From: Opitutaceae bacterium
Lineage (GTDB): Bacteria > Verrucomicrobiota > Verrucomicrobiia > Opitutales > Opitutaceae
Direction: 5' to 3'
Length of the DNA stretch: 40,971 nt
Assembly (NCBI GenBank): GCA_947474995.1
Contig: CANJNJ010000033.1
Span: 1-40,971 of the forward strand
Position 1 is the stretch's first letter. Each line of letters begins with the position of its first letter. Below, piece by piece: positions 8,986 to 16,472 of the stretch. A model generated the notes under the pieces. The model did no database searches. It worked only from the letters and a program-made list of their open reading frames with translations, and was not told the origin of the DNA. The translations under genes and the position numbers were made by a program.

Positions 8986-10004
8986 GGGCGGGTCTCCCGT
9001 TCTTCGATGATTGGAACCGGGAACGACGCGAAGATCCCCATCCAGAAGGTGAAATCGAATACGACGCGGGCGAGCCGCCGGGGTTCGCGTCCCGTGCAGT
9101 AACAACGGGCCAGTCCGGGATCGGCGAGTTCGCCGATGAAACGCCGCGTCGCCTGCGCTATCTGCACTTCGCCGTCGGAGCGGATGCTGCCGAGCGCGTA
9201 AGACTGGTAGAGTCGCTGGTAGGTTTTGAGGTAGTCGGCTCCGGCTTCGCTTAGCATCGCCCGGCACTCATCGGGATGGTTCTTGGCAAAGTTGCGACCT
9301 CCGTTCCATCCCGTCTCCAGCCAGAAGGAGAAGTCCCAGGGATTATTCAGGGTCGTGGCAACGGGATAGATCGCTGCCGCCGCCTGATGGATAACCCGCC
9401 GCTCGATTGTCGCGGGTTGGTAGTAGTCGGCGGTGAATTCGACGAACGGGGGGAAAATCGGCTTCCACTCGCTCCGGCTCCAAATGAACAGGCGTCCGGA
9501 GAGGAACTGATTCTCCAGCCAGAGCGTCTTGATGTGTTCCTGAATTTTCTGTGCGGTCTCGGGGCTCTCGCGTGCGATCACCAGCCCACAGCGAATGCCA
9601 TGCAGAATCCGCAGCAGCAATTCCTGGCGGGGCTCGGGCGAAGATGCGCCGTCGGCGGAGCGTTCCCACTGCTGCCGCAGGAACCGGTTGATTTCATCCG
9701 TCCAATCCCTTTCGCCCGGAAAGGCGGCGATCAGGGCGGCCGTGAAGCCGACCAACTCTCCGGCGGGCGGAACAGATTCCCCGGCCAGCAGTTCCTCAAG
9801 GCTGGCGGCGGCCTCGGGGCCGCGCAGGCCGAGCATGACGCCGTTGGCGAATCCGATCGTCGCCAGGCGCATTGGGAAATGCTCGTTGATGGCTACCCCG
9901 AATTCCAAAGCGGAGCGGGCCAGGTTGTCCGCGATACTCTCCAGTTTCAAGCTGAGCCGGGGCAGCGTTAGCACAGGCAGCTCTTCAACAGTTTTCGTTT
10001 TCAT
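8982..10004 (-). CDS. Hypothetical protein coupled to SNF2 helicase
   Basis: A 340-residue protein that I do not recognise. It has no signal peptide, no membrane segment and no obvious catalytic motif. It looks mostly alpha-helical with aromatic-rich stretches in the second half: FLSGRLFIWSRSEW, VEFTADYYQP, WDFSFWLETGWNGG and YQRLYQSYALG. A strong Shine-Dalgarno AGGAG lies before the ATG. Its last codons overlap the SNF2 start (ATGA at 8982-8985), so both proteins are probably made in a fixed ratio and may form a complex. A DNA-recognition or effector subunit for the helicase is a reasonable guess only. Base composition is similar to the flanking genome. Confidence 0.85.
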   Translation of the reverse strand: MKTKTVEELPVLTLPRLSLKLESIADNLARSALEFGVAINEHFPMRLATIGFANGVMLGLRGPEAAASLEELLAGESVPPAGELVGFTAALIAAFPGERDWTDEINRFLRQQWERSADGASSPEPRQELLLRILHGIRCGLVIARESPETAQKIQEHIKTLWLENQFLSGRLFIWSRSEWKPIFPPFVEFTADYYQPATIERRVIHQAAAAIYPVATTLNNPWDFSFWLETGWNGGRNFAKNHPDECRAMLSEAGADYLKTYQRLYQSYALGSIRSDGEVQIAQATRRFIGELADPGLARCYCTGREPRRLARVVFDFTFWMGIFASFPVPIIEERETRP

Positions 10005-10338
10005 ATTTTTTGGTCTCCTGAACCCGCATCATTGGTCCACCGTGGCGTTATTGCTCGGTTGGTGACCCCCGGTGACCGGGATTCGTCTTGTGATGCTTCT
10101 AAGGAGGAATATCGGCCGATTATTGTCGGACCGCAAGGCTACCGGTTGTCATAGTCCGACGGCAAAGGACCCGGAGGTTGAGCCGCTCTAGTCCCCTTTC
10201 TCCTCTCTGCTGCCATTCGGCGCGGACTGTGCCGGCATCAAGCCACGGCCTCAACGTAGAGGTATTGCTGAAAGCCGGTGAAGCCTGCTTGATCTCGTTT
10301 TCATAAGTATTAAGAGGGCCGGCGGGCGGTCTGTGCCC
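10005..10338 (-). promoter_or_regulatory. Control region upstream of the unknown-protein/SNF2 operon
   Basis: No gene was found in these 334 bases. On the minus strand a possible sigma-70 promoter has -35 TTGCGG (10131-10136), a 17-base spacer and -10 GATATT (10108-10113). The perfect palindrome ATCGGCCGAT (10111-10120) lies inside it and could be an operator. Two inverted heptamers, GTCGGAC (10125-10131) and GTCCGAC (10154-10160), flank the -35 side. Nearer the gene, GGTGACC occurs twice (10061-10067 and 10071-10077) with a CCCGG-TGA-CCGGG hairpin. All are read by eye. Confidence 0.35.
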
Positions 10339-11379
10339 TTAGTTGTTAAGACAGTTCCGCGGGTGAGGGACTTTTGCGTTAGTGAACAGACGAGACTTCA
10401 GGTGCATCCAATCCGTCGACTCCATCGCCCAACACGCGTCATTCGTGACCGCGAGCCACTTCCAGAGGTTTTCCGGTAGGCCGTCGATGTAGTGGCGGCG
10501 GTCGGTTTTCATCTTGTGGGCCGGGAGGAGAATCCCCCGGTCCTCAAAATTGAGGTCTTTCTTCTCGAGTCGGAACGCCGACGAGAACCGTATTCCCGCA
10601 AAGGCTTCGAGCGCCAGGCGCCCGAGGGCGTCCCGGTGGTGAGCCAATGCGTAAGCAAAGAGCTGCGCGGTCTGCGGCACGGTCAGGATTTCGACGACCT
10701 CCACCGCCTCGCTCCGCTGCGGGATGTCCGCACAGGGGTCTTTAGAAACTTTGCGGTGGAACGCGTAGAGGGACCGGATTTGCTTCCGGTACGAATTGAA
10801 GGTGGCGTTTGCCTCGAACCCGAGGTCGTCGATCCACGTCTCGATGTCCTCGCCGGACACAGCGTCGAGCTTGTTGGCTCCGAACGTGTCCGAGAATAAC
10901 CCGATCTTCTGGCGTTTATGACACTCCGTGCCGGCGCCGATCTCATCTCGCGCGAGGAGCTCCTTGACGTGGGTAAGGTAATCCTTGCAGGCGTCGACCA
11001 CAGTCAGCGTGCACGGCACTTTGCCGGATGCGGTCAGATTGCTCCTCCAGCCAGCTACGACGTCCTGCCACGGGGTCTCGCCGATGGCCGCACGGAAGGC
11101 CCGCCACGCCACTTTCTCGGCCCGGGGCATCTCGTCCCCCAGGATTCCCTTCTTACTGGCTGTAATCAGCGCATTGAACCGCCTGTCGCGGTCGTCGACG
11201 TTCGCAAAAAATTCTTTCTTACGATCGTCCTTATCTGGGTCGTCGCTGGGTGCCCGCCACTGCACACCGTAGGGGCTCGGCCGGTCGAGCCGGGGCTTCA
11301 GCTTCAAAACACCACGAACGGTTGAACCATGGGGGTCGCTTGGAGGCTGTTCTGGGTGTTCCTTGGGGGCCAAACTCAT
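10339..11379 (-). pseudogene. Tyrosine-family integrase, C-terminally truncated
   Basis: A 346-codon phage-type integrase next to tRNA-Ala. A core-binding region (about 120-215) contains NSYRKQIRSLYAFHRK. The catalytic domain begins around 228, with the first active-site Arg at residue 264 in EAFAGIRFSSAFRL, then LNFEDRGILLPAHKMKTDRR with the beta-hairpin Lys. The frame then ends at KVPHPRNCLNN. In related integrases PHPRN leads straight into RHSF..YH, so the box-II His and Arg and the nucleophile Tyr are all absent. The protein should be unable to recombine DNA. An in-frame ATG at 11451 also exists, but it lies inside a palindrome touching the tRNA; 11379 is the more likely start. Confidence 0.85.
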
Positions 11380-11438
11380 GGCTTTAAAGGCCGTAAGTCG
11401 TCTCGTTCCGTGTCGAGATTTACCTCTGAAACCCCCGA

Positions 11439-11457
11439 TACCGAGTGTCACTCGGTA
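11439..11457. repeat. Perfect palindrome next to the tRNA 3' end
   Basis: TACCGAGTG (11439-11447) and CACTCGGTA (11449-11457) are perfect inverted arms around one base, lying four bases beyond the tRNA CCA end. On the minus strand it follows the tRNA and is followed by a G-run and TTT. It may be the tRNA terminator hairpin or part of an integrase arm/attachment site. Confidence 0.7.
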
Positions 11458-11461
11458 CCGG

Positions 11462-11537
11462 TGGTGGACCCTAGCGGGTTCGAACCGCTGACCTCCTCAA
11501 TGCCATTGAGGCGCTCTACCAACTGAGCTAAGAGCCC
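11462..11537 (-). tRNA. tRNA-Ala (anticodon GGC)
   Basis: A full 76-base cloverleaf including an encoded CCA end. The acceptor pairs GGGCTCT with AGGGTCC (two G-U pairs). The D-arm contains AGCTCAGTTGGTAGAGC. The anticodon stem CCTCA/TGAGG holds the loop ATGGCAT with anticodon GGC, reading GCC Ala codons. The T-arm contains GGTTCGAACC. The integrase remnant lies just beyond the 3' end, the usual site of island integration; the tRNA itself is intact. Confidence 0.97.
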
Positions 11538-11595
11538 ATGCACCAATCCAAGCCGGAGAAAAGTTGGTCTTCCGGCGGCGAACGCAAGGAATTTT

Positions 11596-12507
11596 TCAGA
11601 GATCGCCTCTTTCGCGCAAAGTAAATGGAAACTCGATGGGTTCACTGCGGTGGTCCGGCCGGGCCGGCAGCTGGATGCGCCGAACCGCTTCCAAGACAGC
11701 GCGATCGAAGTCCGCACTGCCCGAAGACTTGATGATTCGCGCGCCAGTTAGCGATCCGTCGGCGTTATTCTGCACCCGAACGACTGCGACCAAAGTGTCG
11801 CTGAGCCCCGGCGGCAGCTCGAAAGCCTGGGTCAGCCGTTGCTTAAACAGGGAAAAGTAACCGGCCAGCGCATCGTCGTTGTTGCTCACCAGGGCCTTAC
11901 CGCCCGCCCCACCCTTTTTATTTTCGGTCGACCCCCCCACCACGCCCTTGGCAATGCCCTCGGCGTCGACCTTGGGGGCTCTGGCGGAGCCGGTCTTCTT
12001 GTTGGCCCGGTCAAATTCCTCCTTGGTCATCTTCTTCTGCTCCTCCGCCAGGCGCTTGGCCTCGGCGGCCCGCTCTTTCGCAACCTCCATCTTGGCCTTC
12101 GATTCCGCCCGGATGATTTTCCGTTGAATCTGCTGTTTGAAATTTGGAACCGTGGGCGCATCGGCAGCCTTCACGGGCGCAGGCGTGGCGGGGGCAACCG
12201 GCACCGGCTTGGGCGGTTCGGGCGGCGCCTTGACCGGTTCGGCCTTCGGCGGTTCGGGCGGTGCCTTGAACGGTTCGGCCTTCGGCGTCGGCGGCGTGGC
12301 CAAATCCAACTTCACGCCATCCGGTGTGCCGAGGGCGGGCGCAACTTTCGCCCCGTAATTGTCCCCTTCCCCGGCGACCAACTCGAGCACCCGCGGCAGG
12401 TTCTCCGTCGATTGGTGGGCCACAAAACTCAAAAGCAAAAAGACCGCGATGGCGATCGCGTGCAGCGTGGCCGAAAGCAGGAAGGCGCTGCCCGTTCGGT
12501 CGGTCAT
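11596..12507 (-). CDS. TonB/TolA-family energy transducer
   Basis: A 303-residue inner-membrane-anchored periplasmic protein. One N-terminal membrane segment (about 8-28, AFLLSATLHAIAIAVFLLLSFV) is followed by a Pro/Lys/Glu-rich spacer (about 65-120, with repeated KAPPEPPKAEP), a charged coiled coil (about 125-185, AKERAAEAKRLAEEQKKMTK) and a TonB/TolA C-terminal domain (about 215-300, with VQNNADGSLTGARIIKSSG and FDRAVLEAVRRI). It would carry proton-motive energy from ExbB-ExbD to outer-membrane receptors or, if TolA-like, help envelope constriction. The coiled coil is TolA-like, but no tolB or pal was found nearby, so TonB is slightly preferred. The ATG at 12507 was chosen because upstream codons come from a repeat element. 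Confidence 0.88.
   Translation of the reverse strand: MTDRTGSAFLLSATLHAIAIAVFLLLSFVAHQSTENLPRVLELVAGEGDNYGAKVAPALGTPDGVKLDLATPPTPKAEPFKAPPEPPKAEPVKAPPEPPKPVPVAPATPAPVKAADAPTVPNFKQQIQRKIIRAESKAKMEVAKERAAEAKRLAEEQKKMTKEEFDRANKKTGSARAPKVDAEGIAKGVVGGSTENKKGGAGGKALVSNNDDALAGYFSLFKQRLTQAFELPPGLSDTLVAVVRVQNNADGSLTGARIIKSSGSADFDRAVLEAVRRIQLPARPDHRSEPIEFPFTLRERGDL
12212..12283 (-). repeat. 36-base tandem repeat inside tonB
   Basis: Two copies of a 36-base unit (12212-12247 and 12248-12283) differ at only two positions and encode the Pro-rich KAPPEPPKAEP-type spacer. Such repeats can change copy number and so the reach of the periplasmic linker. Confidence 0.85.
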
Positions 12508-12528
12508 GGCTTGGTCCCTTTGGAGGCG

Positions 12529-12627
12529 GTCATGCACTTCCTCGTCGTAGCCCTGCCCGAGAGGGCAGGGCTGGACGGTTCGATTGAACCGATCTGTCCC
12601 GCTTCTCTCGAAGCGGGCTACCTCGAC
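12529..12627. repeat. Composite palindromic repeat, family B copy 1
   Basis: This fills much of the 300-base gap between exbD and tonB. It combines a GTAGCCCTGCCC/GGGCAGGGC hairpin with a CCCGCTTC/GAAGCGGG hairpin. Its reverse complement matches 34300-34400 closely over about 100 bases, including the shared start GTCATGCACTT. The rest of the gap (12628-12807) has an AGCCCGTTGG/CCAACGGGCT-type hairpin near 12737-12760 but no gene. Confidence 0.85.
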
Positions 12628-12807
12628 GCTGTTTCCGAGGAGTCGGAGTGGGTTCCCTCTCCGCGAATGAATCCACGGCAAGGGGGAACCCGATGGACTC
12701 ATCGGATTTTGAACGGCTCACCCTCAAGTCAGCCCGTTGGGGACAACGGGCTCCACCTCCGATTGCATCGTTACGGCTTAGACTCTGTTGCGCAGGCGGC
12801 GCCATGG

Positions 12808-13242
12808 TCAATTCTTCGTCTGGTAGTCGATCGTGAAACGGACCAGACCCGCTTTTTCCACCTCGTTGAAAAGCTCAGCCACCTTCTCGTAGTAGACCTT
12901 CGCGTCGCCGCGGATCCGGATGACCGGCGGCTTCGGCTCGGCGGCAAAACCCTTCAAGCGGGTGCGCAATTCGGCCACCGTCACCGGCGCGGTCTTGTTG
13001 TCGACGTAGAAACGTCCGCTGGCGTCCACCCCGACAGCGACAAACCGATCCTCCTTGTCCAATTTTTGCTGCGGGACCGCCACCAGCTTCGGCAGGTTCA
13101 CCGGGATCGTCTGTTCCTGCTGAATCAGCGGCGTCGCGACCATGAAGATGATCAGGAGCATGAACCCGAGATCGATCAGGTTGGTGACGTTCAAATCCGC
13201 AATCGGCTGCGCGGTGCGGGTGCGGCGAAAATTCCGGGCCAT
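12808..13242 (-). CDS. exbD: Biopolymer transport protein ExbD/TolR
   Basis: A 144-residue protein with the standard ExbD layout: a short cytoplasmic N-terminus, one membrane helix (about 20-42, NVTNLIDLGFMLLIIFMVAT) with the essential proton-path Asp at residue 24, and a periplasmic domain (about 60-140) ending in VAELFNEVEKAGLVRFTIDY. It works with ExbB as the proton-driven motor of the TonB or Tol system in the inner membrane. It sits between exbB and tonB in one direction, which supports an operon, though repeat-filled spacers of 242 and 300 bases separate the three genes. Length is normal. Choice between ExbD and TolR cannot be settled by sequence alone. Confidence 0.93.
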   Translation of the reverse strand: MARNFRRTRTAQPIADLNVTNLIDLGFMLLIIFMVATPLIQQEQTIPVNLPKLVAVPQQKLDKEDRFVAVGVDASGRFYVDNKTAPVTVAELRTRLKGFAAEPKPPVIRIRGDAKVYYEKVAELFNEVEKAGLVRFTIDYQTKN

Positions 13243-13394
13243 GGGGGAGTTGGTCGGGGTTCGCGGCTAGAGATCGGGATGACTCGGCAATTCGCCGCGT
13301 GGCGACGGGCCGCGCCCGACCAACTCCCGAATCCGCCGCGCCGCGGCGGGCCATGGGAAAAGAAGGGGAGGTTTTCCCAGCGCGGAGCGCTGTT

Positions 13395-13488
13395 CTAGCC
13401 CGGATACCCAACCGGGCCGCGACCACGGAAAAGAATTTTGCACGGAAAAGAGGTTCGGTTGTAAACAGCGGTGATGCATCCGGGCTAG
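13395..13488. repeat. Inverted repeat, family G copy 1
   Basis: Perfect 11-base arms CTAGCCCGGAT (13395-13405) and ATCCGGGCTAG (13478-13488). The right arm contains the TAG stop codon of exbB, so the element abuts or replaced the original gene end. It occupies most of the exbB-exbD spacer. Confidence 0.75.
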
Positions 13489-14189
13489 TTCGACTCGAGC
13501 TCGATGCGATCCGCGAGGGCGCTCGCGTAGTTTTCCAGCTCCGTGATCATTTCCCGCGTATTACCGAGCAGGAGATTGTAACCAAAGACCGACGGAATCG
13601 CGACGACCAGGCCGGCGATCGTGGCCAGCATCGCGCCCGAGACGCCCGGGGCGAGCTGCTGGATGCCGGCGCTTTGCTGCATGGCGACCGAGCTGAAGGC
13701 TTCCATCACGCCCCACACGGTGCCGAGGAGGCCGATGAACGGCGCGCCGGACACAATCGACGCGAGGAAAATCATGCTTGATTCATAGCGCAGCGTCTGG
13801 CGCGCGAGCGCGCGCTGGATGGCATTCTCGGCGTGCTCGAGGCGGGCGCGCGGATTTTCCTGGCCGCGTTCCTTGCCAATCGCGGCGGCGCGCCAGAAAT
13901 TTTCCAGCGCATCGGCAAACACGTCGGCATAGGGGATGACGCGCTGATCGCGAAACGACTCCGGCAAATCCAGGAGGGTCTTCTGCTCGCGCAGGTGCTG
14001 TTCAAACCGGTAGTTCAGGCGGCGCAGGCGCTTCAGCTCGAAATATTTTCCAAACATAATCGTCCAGGCGACGAGGCTCAGGACGATGAGCCCGACGACG
14101 ATGACCTTGTCCATCGAGTCGCAGCGCTCGAAAATCTCGATGATGTTGGTGGTGGCGAGGAGAGGCGGGAGCAAAGTCGGCGCGAACAT
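13485..14189 (-). CDS. exbB: MotA/TolQ/ExbB proton channel family protein
   Basis: A 234-residue inner-membrane protein with three membrane segments: about 24-45 (VIVVGLIVLSLVAWTIMFGKY), about 135-160 (SSMIFLASIVSGAPFIGLLGTVWGV) and about 175-205 (VSGAMLATIAGLVVAIPSVFGYNLLL). The GLLGTVWGV and GLVVAIP motifs are diagnostic of the MotA/TolQ/ExbB family. The pentameric channel couples proton flow to ExbD and TonB. The ATG at 14189 was chosen because the family begins shortly before the first helix; an in-frame ATG at 14396 would start in a repeat-bearing spacer. First gene of the exbB-exbD-tonB set and its stop codon lies in a palindromic repeat arm. Confidence 0.93.
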   Translation of the reverse strand: MFAPTLLPPLLATTNIIEIFERCDSMDKVIVVGLIVLSLVAWTIMFGKYFELKRLRRLNYRFEQHLREQKTLLDLPESFRDQRVIPYADVFADALENFWRAAAIGKERGQENPRARLEHAENAIQRALARQTLRYESSMIFLASIVSGAPFIGLLGTVWGVMEAFSSVAMQQSAGIQQLAPGVSGAMLATIAGLVVAIPSVFGYNLLLGNTREMITELENYASALADRIELESN

Positions 14190-14620
14190 GTGGGTGGCGA
14201 GAGAACAGTTGGGACTTTGATCGGCGCGTTCAACGGAAAACCCTAGCCCGCATATTTCGCACTCTGATTGGTTTCGGCGGATCGCCGACGACGGAGGCAG
14301 CGGTATTTTTGCGTTAGCGATGAGGAGATGCGGGCTAAAAGCAAAAACCGCCGCGGTTTTGCCCGTAGGCCGGACACTCAAAGCGGCTGAGACCACGGCG
14401 AAGATTTTGGAACACGCGGTGGCGGCGTCTGAGAGAGGAGTGGGGCCATATCGGTTCGGATTGGTTAGGTCCGCGACGATTTAGGGGAGGGCCGAGCTCT
14501 TTTGGTGGCGGCGGCGCCCCGGTGCGAAAAGTCCGGGATGGGCCGGCGGCGGCCACTGCCCAACAATTCCAGTTTCCGCGTGACAAGGCGATTTTTCTCC
14601 TCCCGCCTTTCTCTCCCACC
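14190..14620. other. Divergent spacer with palindromic repeat (family G copy 2)
   Basis: This 431-base region separates exbB (minus) from the PfkB-type kinase (plus) and must hold both promoters, although none could be named with confidence. It contains arms TAGCCCGCAT (14244-14253) and ATGCGGGCTA (14328-14337), the same type as 13395-13488, followed by a GCAAAAACCG/CGGTTTTGC hairpin at about 14341-14362. No gene was found. Confidence 0.6.
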
Positions 14621-15730
14621 ATGTTTCGCGCCCGCACTCTGACCGCTCTCCGCGCCCGCGCAGCCCGCATCCGGGGCCAGCGCGCCATCGTGGGCTTCGA
14701 CGGCTTCGTCGATCTCATTGTCACACCCGTCGGCCTGCGCCGCGCGCAGGGTGCGGCCTTCACGCCCATCGACACGCTGACCGAGTTTGGCGAGCGCGTC
14801 GTGGGTGCCGCGGGCAAGAGCACGAACATCGAGCTTTATCCGCGGGCCGAGAAGCTCGGCGGCAACGGCCCCATCATGGCCAACGCGCTGCTCGCGGGCG
14901 GCGCCGACGTCACCTACATCGGGGCGCTCGGCCAGCCGCAAGTCCACCCGGTGTTCGCCGCCATGGCCCGGAAAGCGCGGGTGATATCGCTCTGCGCCCC
15001 GGCGCATACGACCGCGCTCGAGTTTACCGACGGCAAATTGATGCTCGGTGCCATGCGCAGCCTCGACGAGGTCACCTACGATCGGATCTGTGCCACGATG
15101 GGAGAAAGCGCCTTCGAGGCTGAACTCGCCGCCGCCCGGCTCATCGCCCTCGTGAACTGGACGATGATTCCCAACATGACGGCCCTTTTCGACCGGTTGG
15201 CGGAACGCCTGCTCCCGCGCCTGCCCGCATCGGCTGACCGGATTTTCTTCTTCGATCTCTCGGATCCCGAAAAACGCGCGCCCGACGACCTGCGCGCCGC
15301 CCTCGCCTCGATCGCACGCTTCGAAAAATCAGGTCGTGTCACCCTCGGACTCAACCTCAAGGAGGCCCAGCAGGTCGCGGCCGCCCTGCGGCTCCCGCCG
15401 ACATCGGAGGATGAAGCCGGGCTGTGCGCGATGGCGGCGGAAATCCGCACCCGCCTCGCCGTGGCCACCGTGGTCATCCATCCGCGCGAGTCGGCGGCCT
15501 GCGCCACGGCCGCCGGCACCGCCTGGGTCCCCGGGCCCTATGCCGAGCGCCCACTCATCACGACGGGCGCGGGCGATCATTTTAATGCGGGCTTCACCAC
15601 GGGCCAGATGCTGGGCCTGGAGCCCGAGGCGTGCCTCACCCTCGGCGTCAGCTTCAGCGGACACTATGTGCGCACCGCGGAAAGCCCGAGCCTGGAAGCC
15701 GCCGAAACGTTCCTCGCCAACTGGCACTAA
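14621..15730 (+). CDS. PfkB-family (ribokinase-like) carbohydrate kinase
   Basis: A 369-residue cytoplasmic kinase. The second PfkB signature is clear near the C-terminus: ITTGAGDHFNAGFTTG, with the GAGD anion hole and the catalytic Asp. The N-terminal GFDGFVDLIV and GGNGPIMANALLAGGADVTYIG match the sugar-binding half. The protein is longer and more divergent than ribokinase or fructokinase, so the sugar is unknown. The ATG at 14621 lies just before the conserved part; an earlier in-frame ATG at 14522 adds low-complexity sequence. It is followed 18 bases later by tmk, suggesting co-transcription. Family function (ATP-dependent phosphorylation of a sugar or nucleoside) is known; the exact substrate is not. 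Confidence 0.9.
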   Translation: MFRARTLTALRARAARIRGQRAIVGFDGFVDLIVTPVGLRRAQGAAFTPIDTLTEFGERVVGAAGKSTNIELYPRAEKLGGNGPIMANALLAGGADVTYIGALGQPQVHPVFAAMARKARVISLCAPAHTTALEFTDGKLMLGAMRSLDEVTYDRICATMGESAFEAELAAARLIALVNWTMIPNMTALFDRLAERLLPRLPASADRIFFFDLSDPEKRAPDDLRAALASIARFEKSGRVTLGLNLKEAQQVAAALRLPPTSEDEAGLCAMAAEIRTRLAVATVVIHPRESAACATAAGTAWVPGPYAERPLITTGAGDHFNAGFTTGQMLGLEPEACLTLGVSFSGHYVRTAESPSLEAAETFLANWH

Positions 15731-15748
15731 TTTCCCCACCCTCGCCTC

Positions 15749-16396
15749 ATGCCTCTGAAGCAAAAGCCCACTGGGAAATTAATCTCGTTCGAAGGTTCCG
15801 AAGGTTCCGGCAAATCCACGCAAATTGCCCGCCTCGCCGCCCATTTTCAAAAATTGCAACGCGACGTCATCTCCACCCGCGAGCCCGGCGGGACGGAGAT
15901 CGGCGAGCAGGTTCGCGGGATTATTGTCCACAATTCCCGCGGCGACGAGATGTGCGCCGAAACCGAACTGCTCCTCTTCGCCGCCGCGCGCGCGCAGCTC
16001 GTCCGGGAGGTGATTGCGCCGGCGCTCAGCCGTGGCACGATTGTGCTCAGCGACCGCTTCCTCGATTCCTCCACGGTCTATCAGGGCATCGGCCGGAATC
16101 TCGCGGCCGATCCGGTCAATCAGATTAACCGGTTCGCCGTCGGCAATGTCATGCCGGATTTGACCATCGTCATCGACGTGCCCGAAGAGGTCAGTCTCGC
16201 GCGGCTGAAACAGCGTGCCTCCGACGTGCCCGACCGGATGGAACGCGAGAACATCGGTTTCTACCGCAAGGTGCGGGAGGGCTATCTCGTCCTCGCCAAG
16301 GGCATGCCGGAACGCTTTGTCGTGATCGACGGCACCAAGTCGGAGGACGTCATTGAGAAGAAGATCTGGGCCGAAGTGCAGGCGCGGGTGAAATGA
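15749..16396 (+). CDS. tmk: Thymidylate kinase
   Basis: A 215-residue cytoplasmic enzyme that phosphorylates dTMP to dTDP for DNA synthesis. The P-loop FEGSEGSGKSTQ is near the N-terminus, followed by STREPGGTEIGEQVR (the dTMP-binding and LID-coupled Arg region), LSDRFLDSSTVYQGIGR (the DR(Y/F) motif) and a LID region with KQRASDVPDRMERE. Length is typical of bacterial Tmk. It follows the PfkB-type kinase by 18 bases and precedes holB, a common pairing in bacteria. A palindromic repeat separates it from holB. Confidence 0.97.
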   Translation: MPLKQKPTGKLISFEGSEGSGKSTQIARLAAHFQKLQRDVISTREPGGTEIGEQVRGIIVHNSRGDEMCAETELLLFAAARAQLVREVIAPALSRGTIVLSDRFLDSSTVYQGIGRNLAADPVNQINRFAVGNVMPDLTIVIDVPEEVSLARLKQRASDVPDRMERENIGFYRKVREGYLVLAKGMPERFVVIDGTKSEDVIEKKIWAEVQARVK

Positions 16397-16401
16397 CCAC
16401 C

Positions 16402-16463
16402 GGGAGCGCGGCCGCCCTCGGCCGCCGACCCGACTTGCCGCGACCGAGGGCGGTCGCGCTCCC
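16402..16463. repeat. Inverted repeat, family D
   Basis: Arms of 20 bases (16402-16421 and 16444-16463, starting GGGAGCGCGGCCGCC and ending GGTCGCGCTCCC) match at 19 positions. It fills almost all of the tmk-holB spacer and may form a strong RNA hairpin between the two genes. Confidence 0.85.
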
Positions 16464-16472
16464 CTCCCACCG

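Noticed and set aside
11448-11717. Minus-strand 89-codon ORF ending LLAQLVERLNGIEEVSGSNP
   Set aside because: This is the translated tRNA-Ala gene, a familiar artefact, and not a protein.
11839-13398. Plus-strand 519-codon open frame
   Set aside because: It is antisense to tonB and exbD, is very His/Gly/Arg-rich and shows no domain; high GC keeps antisense frames open.
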